The notes below the pieces were generated by a model. That model was not told the origin of the DNA and did no database searches. It saw nothing but the letters and a program-made list of their open reading frames with translations. The translations under genes were made by a program, and so were the position numbers. From Actinomycetota bacterium (GTDB taxonomy: Bacteria > Actinomycetota > Acidimicrobiia > Acidimicrobiales > Ilumatobacteraceae): DNA of 64,000 nucleotides. Shown piece after piece: positions 16,134 through 24,964 of this stretch. Each line of letters opens with the position of its first letter. Positions within the stretch are counted from its first letter, which is position 1. Location of the stretch: NCBI GenBank assembly GCA_005790505.1, contig SXUP01000042.1, positions 62,001 through 126,000 of the forward strand. Reading direction: 5' to 3'.

Positions 16134-17534
16134 CTATGGCGTGCGAACCAATGTTGCTTTCCAGAAGTAGTTAGGGATGTCATCCGTGATGGAAAGACGA
16201 CGGAAGGTCATTCGCACGCGAGCACCGATTGAAATCTCATCAGCATCAATGTCACACAGCTCGACCGGGAAACGTCCACCACCATCAAAGTCGACAACGG
16301 CAAACACGATGGGTGGGCTCGGTGAATAAGCAAGTCGGTCAATTGTGAATGTGGCAATTGTTCCAAGGACGTCAGCCATTGGGGCATCTTTCATATTGTC
16401 AGTGCGTTGTCCGTCAGCAGAAACACGTAGTGGCGGCAAATGCACTGCACCTGTGGTGGTGTCTCGGGATCCGACAAATCCGTATTTCCAGTTTTCGTTA
16501 CGAGCGGAGGCGGTGGCAGACACACGTTGGGGTTCGGGGCGACGAGGTGGTTCAATTGCCAACATTGTTCGCCAGCTCAAGAATCGCCCATACGAAATAG
16601 GTGCACCGCAGGCCAGTTGTTGGGCAACAGTGGTGTCGGGTTGAACTAGTGGCAAATGTTTTGTCGTACGAAAGAGCATCACGTCAGCGCCGTCCGTGAG
16701 AGATACCAATGCCACAATTTGATCTGGCTCAGATTGTTCGAGGAGCAGTGCCAATAACACCCCCGGCTGAGCAGCTCCATTGATGCCCACGACTGCCGAC
16801 AAGTTGTCAAGAACCCTTGCGACCCCTAATTTGGCCGCCACTGCTGAAGAGATGCGAGCGCTTGGTGACGAGACTGCAACCATTGCAATGTCAGACGCTT
16901 GGATGCCGGCGTCTTGAAGTGCTTTTTTCCAGGCGCTTTGTGCAAGTGGCGCATAGGTGACTTCACTAAATTTTTCATCCCAGGTTTTAGTGCGTTGACT
17001 TCCTGGAGCCCGCCAGCGGTCAATGAATTCTTCCGTTGCGCTAGTTGCGCCGATGAACTCGGCAGCAAGTGGAGCATCGGTTTCATCACAGATCACGAAA
17101 GCCGCGGCCGCATCACCACTATTTGCTTCCTCAGAACTTCCAGCAAGACCAGAGCGAATGTCAGCGCTTGCAACGATGTTGACTCCTGATGATCGCACTG
17201 CAAGGATAAGGCCTCCCATCGCACTGCGAACACTGCTACCAAGATCAATGCACAGTGCTGAGTCATCGAGACGCAAGGCCGCGTGCACAATCGTGGCATT
17301 CGTTTTATCTGTGTAGGTGGGGCTCACGGTTGCAAACATCAGTTGAGTCGGCATCACAGATGTCCGACGCAGAGCGATGCGACCAGCCTCAACAGCCATG
17401 GTGGTGGTGTCTTCATCAAATGAGGCAACGGTGCGTGTTCCTTTGCCTCCGCCTTGTCCGACAAACAAGGCAATCTGGGTTTTGTCTAAACGACGGTACG
17501 GCAAGTACGCGCCCCATGAAGAAATTCCTCGCAC
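16134..17534 (-). CDS. HMG-CoA-synthase-like protein fused to DUF35 OB domain
   Basis: 466 residues. Positions 1-320 have the duplicated thiolase/KAS III fold of HMG-CoA synthases (ISSWGAYLPYRRL at the start, NSGDAAAAFVI, IVALVSLTDGADVMLF). Positions about 330-466 look like a DUF35 OB-fold (VLGTIATFTIDR, DADEISIGARVRMTFRR). The segment where the nucleophilic Cys is expected reads DLGSSVRSAM, and the catalytic His region reads SSPSARI, so both appear lost; the zinc-ribbon cysteines usual before DUF35 are also missing. GTG start. Probably a scaffold or acyl-CoA-binding partner of the adjacent thiolase; this is inference. Confidence 0.75.
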   Translation of the reverse strand: MRGISSWGAYLPYRRLDKTQIALFVGQGGGKGTRTVASFDEDTTTMAVEAGRIALRRTSVMPTQLMFATVSPTYTDKTNATIVHAALRLDDSALCIDLGSSVRSAMGGLILAVRSSGVNIVASADIRSGLAGSSEEANSGDAAAAFVICDETDAPLAAEFIGATSATEEFIDRWRAPGSQRTKTWDEKFSEVTYAPLAQSAWKKALQDAGIQASDIAMVAVSSPSARISSAVAAKLGVARVLDNLSAVVGINGAAQPGVLLALLLEQSEPDQIVALVSLTDGADVMLFRTTKHLPLVQPDTTVAQQLACGAPISYGRFLSWRTMLAIEPPRRPEPQRVSATASARNENWKYGFVGSRDTTTGAVHLPPLRVSADGQRTDNMKDAPMADVLGTIATFTIDRLAYSPSPPIVFAVVDFDGGGRFPVELCDIDADEISIGARVRMTFRRLSITDDIPNYFWKATLVRTP

Positions 17535-17603
17535 CCCGTAATCCTACGATGTCATTACTGTCTGCCCACTTGCTAGGGGGTGGTGGTGGGTTACGGTTTA
17601 CAC

Positions 17604-18851
17604 ATGCAGTTGGGAGACATTGGCAATGCCGAAGCCGGCGCTCAGGGCAAACCCCTTGATGGAGTTCGCATTCTTGCCTTGGAGCAGATGCAGGCTCTTC
17701 CTTACGCCACTCAGTTATTGGCGCGTCTGGGAGCCGATGTCATCAAAGTAGAGCATCCAAGCGGTGGTGACTTGGCGCGCGGTTCGCTGCCAGCGATGGT
17801 GCAATCAGATGGCGGCAAGGCAGGTGCGACATTTCTGCGGAATAATTTGAATAAGCGCTCAATCACGGTTGATCTGAAAAATCCAGCAGGACGGGAACTG
17901 ATTTTGCAACTCGCCCCGAAGTTTGACATCGTGGCAGAAAACTTCAAAGGTGGCGCTCTAGGACGAATGGGGCTGGGTTACGACAACATTCGTGCGGTGC
18001 ACCCAGCGGTGGTTTATTTATCGATCTCTGGATTTGGAAACACCGTTGAGTCACCGTATCGGGCGTGGCCTGCGTATGCCGCGGTTGCAGAGGCGATGAG
18101 CGGTGTCTATGAATGGAAGCGTCAACTAGACCAACCCCCATCTGTAAGCCCGGTCGGGGCGCTCGGCGACATTGGTACGGCGTTATTTGGGGTGATTGGT
18201 GTGCTCGCTGCATTGCGCCACCGCGACAACACCGGTCTCGGTCAGTATGTAGATATTTCGATGTTGGATTCAATGGTGTCATTTGCTGATGTCGTCGTGA
18301 ACTGGTGGTCAATGGGTGAGCGCCCAGAACCTGGCGCTGGTCTCAAAATGATTTTGGATGGATTTTTGGCGAGTGACGGTTGGTTCATCGTGCAGTGCGG
18401 ACGAGAACATGAGTTTGAAAAGTTCGTGACTGTAATCGGCGCGGCACAATTGGCGACAGATAGTCGGTTTGCGACACGCGAGGGCTGGCGCAAGCATATT
18501 GATGTCATAAGACAAGCGGTGTCGGTGTGGGCAGTAGACAAGACCTCAGTTCAAGCGTGTCACCTACTCAGCAATGCAGGCGTAGCCGCAGGTCCGGTGC
18601 TGAGCGCACAACAAGTCATGGAGGACCCGCACATTGACGCCCGAAATATGTTGGTTCGTATTCCGCGCACAGATGGTGTCGCAGAGCCAGTTGTCGTGCC
18701 CGGAAATCCCGTCAAAATGACTGGCATGGCCGATGGTCCCGACACTATGCCTCCGGATTTGGGTCAACATACCGACAGTGTTTTGATAAGTGAACTGGGA
18801 CTAAATGTTGATGAAATAGAACGATTGCGCAGTATGGGAGCAATTGGCTGA
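17604..18851 (+). CDS. CaiB/BaiF family CoA-transferase
   Basis: Family III CoA-transferase, 415 residues from ATG 17604. Typical blocks: GADVIKVEHPSGGD, TVDLKNPAGRE, FDIVAENFKGG, LSISGFG, and ALGDIGTALFG carrying the catalytic Asp. It would move CoA between acyl groups, e.g. from a dicarboxylyl-CoA to a steroid acid. An upstream GTG at 17580 is possible but precedes the family N-terminus. It is convergent with the MFS gene, 9 bases between stops, and is transcribed away from the thiolase/HMGCS-like pair. Donor and acceptor are unknown. Confidence 0.85.
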   Translation: MQLGDIGNAEAGAQGKPLDGVRILALEQMQALPYATQLLARLGADVIKVEHPSGGDLARGSLPAMVQSDGGKAGATFLRNNLNKRSITVDLKNPAGRELILQLAPKFDIVAENFKGGALGRMGLGYDNIRAVHPAVVYLSISGFGNTVESPYRAWPAYAAVAEAMSGVYEWKRQLDQPPSVSPVGALGDIGTALFGVIGVLAALRHRDNTGLGQYVDISMLDSMVSFADVVVNWWSMGERPEPGAGLKMILDGFLASDGWFIVQCGREHEFEKFVTVIGAAQLATDSRFATREGWRKHIDVIRQAVSVWAVDKTSVQACHLLSNAGVAAGPVLSAQQVMEDPHIDARNMLVRIPRTDGVAEPVVVPGNPVKMTGMADGPDTMPPDLGQHTDSVLISELGLNVDEIERLRSMGAIG

Positions 18852-18860
18852 AGCAGTTGT

Positions 18861-20144
18861 TTAGGAATCTAGCGAAGAAATATTGAGTTGGTCTAGAAGA
18901 CGTGTGCTGCGAAAAAAGAAAATAATGGAGAGATAAATGCAGGCATCAACGGCGATAACTGCTCGAACATTGAAAATATCCCCAAAAAATCCAATCGTGA
19001 AAGCGCCTATTGGAATGCCACCCATGACCCCAAGTAGGTAAAAACTCATTGCTCGTCCACGCATGTGGTCGGGAACAAGTCCTTGAATCAATGTGTTGAG
19101 TGCCACGGCCATCGTGAGATGAGCCATGCCACTGATGAAGTAGCCAAGTAGTCCGACCCAATAGATGCTGCTTACGGCAATCAGCGCCGTAGAAACGCAG
19201 TACAGCATCAAACTTGTAGTTACTGTTTGAGAACGTTTGTACTTTCCTGCGCTTTTGGCGGCGAAGATACTGGCCAACGTAGAACCAACGCCAAGAGCAG
19301 TCATCAGCCCGGCATTATCAGTGCTCGGGCGATCAAACACTCGGGCGGCGACAGCGGCAGCAACAAATTGGAGTGACTGTCCAAAGGCACTGCTGATGAA
19401 AGCCAAGATGATCGCCATTCGTAACGGCAAATGTCGCCACATGAAGGAAGCACCATCAAGCATCGCTTGTTTGACCGTCAGATCACGAGATGCCGTTGAA
19501 CCGACTCGTGTTTTTATAACTAGTAGTACGCCAATAACCAAAATATAGGTAGAAGCGTTGCACAAGATTGCTGCCCCCGTGCCAAAAGTTCCAATGACTA
19601 TTCCGGCAAGTCCCGGACCAATCATTCTGGCCAAAGTAAATTGAACCGAGTTAAGGCGCACGGCGCTGAGCATGTCTTCTTTGGGAACTAGCGATGGCAC
19701 AAAAGCCTGCCAAGAAGAAGCACCGTATCCAGTAGCAATGCCACCAATAAAGCCGATGCCGACAATGCGCCATGGCGTGAGTTGGTCAACTGAGTACAAA
19801 GAAAACAACGAAAAACTGGCGCTCATTTGAACCGACTGGGTAATCAGTAGCAGTTTTTTGCGCGAGAATCGGTCGGCAATCACTCCGGCATGGGGTGTAA
19901 GGAGAACCGCCGGCAAAGCTCCAGCAAGTGAAGAAAAACCCAACCAAGTGGCTTTCCCCGTCAAATCAAATAATAGGGCCGGAACTGCAACCATCTGCAT
20001 CCAGGACGCCCCATTAGAGATTGCAGCCGCAATGAAAAACCAGCGAAAAGACCGATGGCGAAAAACACTTGTTGATGTTTTGACTCCAGGGTGCGCTGCT
20101 AAATCTTGCGCCTCTAACTCGCCATCAAGGTCGTCGATACTCAC
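18861..20144 (-). CDS. MFS transporter, EntS-like (MFS_3)
   Basis: Integral membrane protein of 427 residues with about 12 hydrophobic segments and the loop 2-3 motif GVIADRFSRKK. Best fit is the MFS_3/transmembrane-effector group containing EntS-type exporters. GTG start overlaps the stop of the preceding SDR (GTGA), so it is the last gene of the echA20-ipdABC-MaoC-SDR unit. Such coupling suggests movement of a steroid-derived acid or a pathway intermediate, but direction and substrate are not shown by sequence. Confidence 0.85.
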   Translation of the reverse strand: MSIDDLDGELEAQDLAAHPGVKTSTSVFRHRSFRWFFIAAAISNGASWMQMVAVPALLFDLTGKATWLGFSSLAGALPAVLLTPHAGVIADRFSRKKLLLITQSVQMSASFSLFSLYSVDQLTPWRIVGIGFIGGIATGYGASSWQAFVPSLVPKEDMLSAVRLNSVQFTLARMIGPGLAGIVIGTFGTGAAILCNASTYILVIGVLLVIKTRVGSTASRDLTVKQAMLDGASFMWRHLPLRMAIILAFISSAFGQSLQFVAAAVAARVFDRPSTDNAGLMTALGVGSTLASIFAAKSAGKYKRSQTVTTSLMLYCVSTALIAVSSIYWVGLLGYFISGMAHLTMAVALNTLIQGLVPDHMRGRAMSFYLLGVMGGIPIGAFTIGFFGDIFNVRAVIAVDACIYLSIIFFFRSTRLLDQLNISSLDS

Positions 20145-20932
20145 AGGTCAGCAAAAGGCATATCAAGATTGGGAACCTGTAGCCCACCGTCGACAGCAAG
20201 AATTTGCCCCGTTACATAACTAGAAGCTGGTGAAGCCAAGTACAAAACAGCGGCTGCGATGTCGTTGGGTTGGCCGATGCGGCGCATCGGAGTGCCGCGC
20301 TCAAGAGCATTACGAATGTCGTCATTGGTCATCACGACTGCCAATGCATCGGTAAGTATTGCTCCCGGTGCGACGGCATTTACTCGAATACGCGGATTAA
20401 GTTCTGCTGCAAGAAGTCGAACGGAGTGGTCAACCGCAGCCTTTACAGATCCGTAAACCGCATATCCACGCCCGACTACATGCCCAACAGCTGACGAGAT
20501 CAGAATTATGCTTCCGCCATCGTTGGTCAACATGTGAGGCACTGCGACTCGCGCCAATCTAAGACCAGTTGTCACATTGCGCTCCCATGCGTCGGAGAGA
20601 ATCGCATCAGTTGCACGTAAGAATTGTCCAGGCATTGCTCCACCAACAACATTGACAACAATGTCAAGGCGACCCATCTCGGTAGCAGCCTGATTTACTG
20701 CTGCTGTCACAGCACCCGTATCCATTGCATCACACTGAATTGCGAGTGCCCGACAACCACGAGCACGAATCTGCTCGGCAACATTGTCAATTTGGTCTTG
20801 TGAACGCGCCAACACAACAACATCTGCACCCGCATCAGCTAGGGCAAGCGCACTTGCTGCACCAATGCCACGACCAGCACCATTGAGCAAAGCAACTTTT
20901 CCATCAAGGCGAAATTGATCAAGAACACTCAT
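20141..20932 (-). CDS. SDR-family dehydrogenase of the ipd operon
   Basis: Short-chain dehydrogenase of 263 residues: GAGRGIG near residue 18, the usual NNAG replaced by NVVGG, catalytic ISSAVGH and YGSVK, C-terminus VDGGLQVPNLD. Lies between the MaoC hydratase gene and the MFS gene in the HIP-degradation operon, so oxidation of a 3-hydroxyacyl-CoA or ring alcohol is the likely job. Mycobacterial HIP clusters carry several SDRs here (Rv3548c, Rv3549c, Rv3559c); I cannot say which is the true counterpart. Confidence 0.83.
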   Translation of the reverse strand: MSVLDQFRLDGKVALLNGAGRGIGAASALALADAGADVVVLARSQDQIDNVAEQIRARGCRALAIQCDAMDTGAVTAAVNQAATEMGRLDIVVNVVGGAMPGQFLRATDAILSDAWERNVTTGLRLARVAVPHMLTNDGGSIILISSAVGHVVGRGYAVYGSVKAAVDHSVRLLAAELNPRIRVNAVAPGAILTDALAVVMTNDDIRNALERGTPMRRIGQPNDIAAAVLYLASPASSYVTGQILAVDGGLQVPNLDMPFADL

Positions 20933-20947
20933 TTTTTTACGCTTTCT

Positions 20948-21406
20948 TTAAATCATCCAGCGTGATAGCGAATCAATCACGCAGTTTGGTTTTGTGCCGC
21001 CTTCTGTTTCAACAGTGATTCGAATTGTCGTTTGAATCCCATTTTTTATATCCGTGACCTCAATCAGTTCTGCGCCTGCACGAATTCGAGAGCCGACCAC
21101 GACCGGTGCGGGGAATCTCACCAGGTCAGCCCCGTAGTTGATCCCCATTGAGACATCTAGCACTTCAATAATTTGGGGCAAAAACATGTTGGAGAGCGAC
21201 AATGTCAGATAGCCATGAGCGATTGGTGCGCCAAATGGACCGTTCCTTGCCCTATCGACGTCTACGTGGATCCACTGGTGGTCACCAGTGGCATCTGCAA
21301 AGACATCAACTCTGTCCTGTGTGATTTCAAGCCAGTCGCTGTAGCCAAGATGAGTACCCAGTGCGACGCGCACTGCATCAATCCCGCGCAGTGTGGTTAC
21401 AGCCAT
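20948..21406 (-). CDS. MaoC-like (R)-specific enoyl-CoA hydratase
   Basis: Single hot-dog domain of 152 residues with the hydratase-2 motif: FADATGDHQWIHVD, then GPFGAPIAHGYLTLSL. Expected to hydrate a trans-2-enoyl-CoA to the (R)-3-hydroxyacyl-CoA. ATG 21406 is two bases downstream of the ipdC stop; the longer frame to 21475 lies inside ipdC and is rejected. Position between ipdC and an SDR suggests a hydration-oxidation pair in ring-D/side-chain beta-oxidation. Confidence 0.88.
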   Translation of the reverse strand: MAVTTLRGIDAVRVALGTHLGYSDWLEITQDRVDVFADATGDHQWIHVDVDRARNGPFGAPIAHGYLTLSLSNMFLPQIIEVLDVSMGINYGADLVRFPAPVVVGSRIRAGAELIEVTDIKNGIQTTIRITVETEGGTKPNCVIDSLSRWMI

Positions 21407-21408
21407 TA

Positions 21409-22473
21409 CTAGGCACCAAGGTTCTTGAGAGTCGTCTCGGCTTCGTCCATGATGCGACCAATAAGTTCGGCGCATGTTGGTAAGTCGGTGATTAACCCAA
21501 CAACTTGCCCACTCGCCATCACTCCAGATTCAATTTTGCCGTCCACAAGTGAGGCTTTGAGCAACATTGGGGTATTGGCGGCCATCAGCATTTGCGTGTA
21601 AGTGAGATCCATTGATTTACGCATTGCCAGACCCTCGCGCAGCATGTCGGTGAGTTTTGCGCCGGTCAACTTGCAGAATTTCAGGGCGTTAATTGCTGCG
21701 CGTGGCAGAGCAATTAGGCGACCCCCTGTGCTTTCAAGATGATCCACAAGTTCAGTCCGCAAAACTCGATGAGGCACACCGTCAACTTCCGTGGTGACGA
21801 CCGTTCCTTGCACATTTTTGGTCAGGTAATACTGCTTCACGGAGTCTGGAACAGTGGAGTCACTTGTGAGCAGAAATCTGGTACCCATTGCAACGGCATC
21901 TGCCCCGTAAGCAAGTGCGGCAACCAGTCCTTGACCACTAAAAAATCCACCAGCAGCAATTACTGGAACGCGACCTGCCACGGCGTCTACAACATCAGGC
22001 AACAAAATTGATGTCGGCACAGAACCAGTGTGTCCTCCGCCCTCTCCACCCTGCACAAGAACAGCATCGACACCCCAGTCCAAAACTTTTTCAGCATGTC
22101 GTCGTGCCCCAATTGATGGAATCACCAATACACCTGCATTGTGCAGTCGCTCAATCAACCTTTCTTGTGGCGCTTGGGCAAATGATGCAACTCGGATTTG
22201 TTGCTCAATTAAGAAATCAATGCGTTCGTCAATGTCTACAGAATCAGCACGCATATTGACACCAAAGGGCTTCGTTGTGCGTTGCTTTACTTGCTCGACT
22301 GCATGACGCAGTTCGTCCATGTCCATCGTGGCACTCGCCAGTATTCCGAGTGCACCCGCATTTGCAGTTGCCGAAACTAAGCGAGCACCAGCGACCCAGC
22401 CCATTCCGGTCTGCACGATTGGGACGTCAACGCCGACGAGGTCACAAAACTTTGTCTGCAAGGAGGGATGCAT
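21409..22473 (-). CDS. ipdC: IpdC-type flavin oxidoreductase of HIP degradation
   Basis: Nitronate-monooxygenase-like TIM-barrel flavoenzyme of 354 residues. The match to mycobacterial IpdC (Rv3553) is extensive: VQTGMGWVAGARLVSATANAG at the start, FGVNMRAD, VQGGEGGGHTGSVPT, AAGGFF, MGTRFLLTSDSTVPD, PHRVLRTELV and LMAANTPMLLKA. IpdC is required in opening the last steroid ring, acting on a CoA-ester intermediate, not on nitroalkanes. It follows ipdB with a 2-base gap, in the same gene order as Rv3551-Rv3553. Confidence 0.93.
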   Translation of the reverse strand: MHPSLQTKFCDLVGVDVPIVQTGMGWVAGARLVSATANAGALGILASATMDMDELRHAVEQVKQRTTKPFGVNMRADSVDIDERIDFLIEQQIRVASFAQAPQERLIERLHNAGVLVIPSIGARRHAEKVLDWGVDAVLVQGGEGGGHTGSVPTSILLPDVVDAVAGRVPVIAAGGFFSGQGLVAALAYGADAVAMGTRFLLTSDSTVPDSVKQYYLTKNVQGTVVTTEVDGVPHRVLRTELVDHLESTGGRLIALPRAAINALKFCKLTGAKLTDMLREGLAMRKSMDLTYTQMLMAANTPMLLKASLVDGKIESGVMASGQVVGLITDLPTCAELIGRIMDEAETTLKNLGA

Positions 22474-22475
22474 GG

Positions 22476-23228
22476 CTACGCCACCTCACGATGTCTGAGG
22501 CCGCGCGGGTCTAAACGATTTAGAGCAGCAAGCTCTTGTTCTGTTGGCGCGCGGGAGGTCGGCACATCGGGGGCAATTTCAAGGGTGAAACCAGTATTGG
22601 CGATGACTTCTTCGACTGCAACACCTGGATGAACACTCCGCAGCCGCATCGTATGTGTTGGTGTCTCAAAGTCAAAAACTGCCAAGTTGGTAATCACTCG
22701 TGGAAGGCGATGATGTCGTTTCACGATTTCACCCAATTTCGATGCACGGTCGTATCCCAGGCCACTCACCATGTCTACTTCTTCGACAAATACTTTGCTG
22801 GATTGTTTAGGGATAAAAAAACTCGTAGCGTGACTAATTGTATTTCCGGGTCCGCCCCGAACTCCAAGAAGTTGCGCCTTTGGTTGTTTCCATGGGCCAA
22901 TATTGGCGATGTTGGTATTGCCGAAGCGATCTATTTGGCTTGCTCCCATCATGACGTGGCGACGGCCACTCCAGACAGTGTCAAACACGCTGCGAAATGG
23001 AATCCAGCCTTCAATTAATTTGTCAGAACTCCCAAGTGGCAGATCGTTGCCGACAAAAAATGCCTCTCCATCGCTTACAAGTAAATCTGGTTCAAAGGTT
23101 GCCCTTGCCAGTCGGGCACCAAGCATTGGGACTGTACCCATTCCGCTGGCAAACAGTTCTCCGTCACCACGAAAAGACTCAGCGGCAGCAACTACAACAA
23201 TGTCGGCCAGCGTGATGTCGGCGCTCAT
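22476..23228 (-). CDS. ipdB: COCHEA-CoA hydrolase beta subunit IpdB
   Basis: CoA-transferase-like subunit of 250 residues. IpdAB has the family I CoA-transferase fold but hydrolyses the carbon-carbon bond of the last steroid ring of COCHEA-CoA. Segments shared with Rv3552 include GARLARATFEPD, IEGWIPF, GRRHVMMGA, QIDRFGNTNI, GVRGGPGNTI, VDMVSGLGYD and the C-terminal LRHREVA. The ATG at 23228 overlaps the ipdA TGA (ATGA); a longer frame to 23249 is within ipdA. Confidence 0.93.
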   Translation of the reverse strand: MSADITLADIVVVAAAESFRGDGELFASGMGTVPMLGARLARATFEPDLLVSDGEAFFVGNDLPLGSSDKLIEGWIPFRSVFDTVWSGRRHVMMGASQIDRFGNTNIANIGPWKQPKAQLLGVRGGPGNTISHATSFFIPKQSSKVFVEEVDMVSGLGYDRASKLGEIVKRHHRLPRVITNLAVFDFETPTHTMRLRSVHPGVAVEEVIANTGFTLEIAPDVPTSRAPTEQELAALNRLDPRGLRHREVA

Positions 23229-24103
23229 GACGCGTTCTCCTTGTGCCACTGCACAACTGCTTGTTGATAGTCGGCCTCGGTACCACGAAGAAAGCGGTCT
23301 TCAAAAGCGGCCCACTCTGCAGCATTTCCCGCTGCCTTGACATATGCCGACTGAAACTTTTCGTCACGTTCGTAGTCGGGGGTGCAGAGGGTGAAATGTG
23401 CACCATTTGGTGACTCAATCACACCGTCAACCATTGAGCGATTGATTCGCAAGGAGTGAAAGGAAGACTCCTGCAACATTTGCTCTGTACTTGAAATCTT
23501 TTCACAACTTAAAAATCGCAGTCCTGGCTCACAGGCACCCAAAAACATGTCATCAAAATATAAATCAGGGCCTAAAAACTGGGCGTTGCCATGAATGTCG
23601 CTTCGATTGAGATGAACAAAGACAGCATCGAGGCGAATTGCAGGCACCGCAAGAAGTTGTTCCGCATCGGCGTAAGGGGACGTCACCATTTTTAATGCTG
23701 GATTCACATCGACAACCCCACTGCCAAGGCCAGCACGAGTTGGTAAAAAAGGAAGCCTGAGTGAGCCGGCATACAAAGCCCACTGCAGCATGCCCTCATC
23801 GTATTCAATACATTCTGCCAACGTTGCGTTTTGACGCGCGCTGCGGAAGTGTGGTTCTAATGCGATTGAGTCAAGCGAAACAAAACCGTATATCAGTTTT
23901 CTTATTTTTCCGGCTGCGCAGAGCAAGCCGACATCGGGGCCCCCGTATGACACGACTGTGAGATCTTTAATATCAGTGCGCAATAACGCCCGCACTAATG
24001 ACATTGGCTTGCGACGTGAGCCCCATCCGCCGATGCCAAGCGTCATTCCATTTTCAATCAAAGCAACAGCATCGTCAGCAGTTGTTCTTTTATCTCTGGC
24101 CAT
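23225..24103 (-). CDS. ipdA: COCHEA-CoA hydrolase alpha subunit IpdA
   Basis: 292-residue alpha subunit of the IpdAB heterotetramer that opens the final steroid ring. It matches Rv3551 over its length: GGWGSRRKPMSLVRA, VVSYGGPDVGLLCAAGK, GFVSLDS, LPFLPTRAGLGS, RLDAVFVHLN, HGNAQF, YFDDMFL, NRSMVDGVIESPNGAHFT and GTEADYQ. The usual CoA-transferase Glu nucleophile block is replaced as in other IpdA proteins. Starts 19 bases after the echA20 stop and overlaps ipdB. Confidence 0.94.
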   Translation of the reverse strand: MARDKRTTADDAVALIENGMTLGIGGWGSRRKPMSLVRALLRTDIKDLTVVSYGGPDVGLLCAAGKIRKLIYGFVSLDSIALEPHFRSARQNATLAECIEYDEGMLQWALYAGSLRLPFLPTRAGLGSGVVDVNPALKMVTSPYADAEQLLAVPAIRLDAVFVHLNRSDIHGNAQFLGPDLYFDDMFLGACEPGLRFLSCEKISSTEQMLQESSFHSLRINRSMVDGVIESPNGAHFTLCTPDYERDEKFQSAYVKAAGNAAEWAAFEDRFLRGTEADYQQAVVQWHKENAS

Positions 24104-24122
24104 TTATTTCAATCTTCCATAG

Positions 24123-24884
24123 TTACTTATCAGTGTCGGCATTGCGCTTGTCAACAAACGCCCCACGCAGTTCATCGCTGACACCAGATAAGTTCAATTC
24201 AAATGTAAAACCCTGCTCAAATCGGTAGCTGCGCTTTACATCCCACAAATCAATGCCGTTGAGGCTTTCTTTGGCGGCGCGTATAACAGTGGGGGACTTG
24301 GCTGCGATGCTGGTGGCGATTTTTATTGCTTCGGCGCGCAAATCTGCCCGAGGAACAACAGCCAACACGCTTCCAAAATGATGCAACTCTTGAGCCGTTG
24401 CTGTCGCTGCCGTATAGACCATCGCACGCATTTTGTGCTGCGGAACAAGACGTGACAGGTGAGTCGCTGCTCCTAATGCGCCGCGGTCAACTTCAGGTAA
24501 TCCAAAATAAGCATCATCGCTGGCAATAATGATGTCCGAGTTGCCTACAAGTCCAATGCCTCCCCCAACACAAAAGCCCTGAACCGCAGAGATAACGGGA
24601 ACAGGACAGTCGTACACTGCCGAAAAAGCTGCATAGCATCCTTTGTTCGCTCCGATAAGAGCGTCAAAGCCTGGAGTGTTTTGCATCTCTTTAATATCAA
24701 CTCCGGCGTTAAAACCTTTTCCTTCGGCACGCAACACCACCACCCGCACCGCTGGATTTTTGCCCAGCGCAGAAACCGTGTCGGCAACCTCAAACCATTG
24801 TGCAACCGTGAGAGCATTGACGGGAGGACAATCCATAACGACCTCGGCAATTCCGTTGGTCTGGATTGTGCTTGTAATTCCCAT
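24123..24884 (-). CDS. echA20: EchA20-type crotonase (steroid ring D hydrolase)
   Basis: Crotonase-fold protein, 253 residues, matching mycobacterial EchA20 (Rv3550): DCPPVNAL, VVLRAEGKGFNAGVDIKEMQ, AVQGFCVGGGIGLVGNSD, LPEVDRGALGAATHLSRLVPQH and EQGFTFELNL. EchA20 hydrolyses a ring of the (HIEC)-CoA intermediate, just before IpdAB. First gene of the leftward operon. There is no Shine-Dalgarno before the ATG, and a candidate promoter (24892-24920) would start transcription at about the ATG, so the mRNA may be leaderless. A 19-bp palindrome lies 20 bases upstream. Confidence 0.93.
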   Translation of the reverse strand: MGITSTIQTNGIAEVVMDCPPVNALTVAQWFEVADTVSALGKNPAVRVVVLRAEGKGFNAGVDIKEMQNTPGFDALIGANKGCYAAFSAVYDCPVPVISAVQGFCVGGGIGLVGNSDIIIASDDAYFGLPEVDRGALGAATHLSRLVPQHKMRAMVYTAATATAQELHHFGSVLAVVPRADLRAEAIKIATSIAAKSPTVIRAAKESLNGIDLWDVKRSYRFEQGFTFELNLSGVSDELRGAFVDKRNADTDK

Positions 24885-24891
24885 GTAATAG

Positions 24892-24920
24892 AGGTTAGTG
24901 GGTTTCTGACGATTCGTCAG
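24892..24920 (-). promoter_or_regulatory. Candidate promoter of echA20-ipdABC operon
   Basis: On the minus strand CTGACG (24920-24915) is followed after 17 bases by TAACCT (24897-24892). Transcription would start near 24885, next to the echA20 ATG at 24884, giving a leaderless mRNA in line with the missing Shine-Dalgarno. The -35 hexamer lies within the palindrome at 24904-24922, a position suited to repression. Confidence 0.45.
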
Positions 24921-24922
24921 AA
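24904..24922. promoter_or_regulatory. Palindromic operator candidate, site A
   Basis: TTCTGACGATTCGTCAGAA is a perfect 9-bp inverted repeat around one central base. It lies between the divergent echA20 (start 24884) and SDR (start 24965) genes and covers the candidate -35 of echA20. A closely related copy (site B) occurs at 30981-30999 in the other divergent promoter region of the cluster. It resembles neither the KstR nor the KstR2 consensus that I know. A TetR-family binding site is the simplest reading. Confidence 0.7.
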
Positions 24923-24964
24923 GCGAGCAATTACAGGGGCACTAGAGTCATGGAGGTGATAGCA

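Noticed and set aside
21409-22473. Nitronate monooxygenase (usual automatic name)
   Set aside because: Extensive match and identical gene order with IpdC make a steroid-ring role far more likely.
24950-24964. Earlier ATG for the SDR gene, giving an N-terminal MEVIA extension
   Set aside because: The strong GGAGGTGAT site lies inside this extension and is well spaced for ATG 24965.
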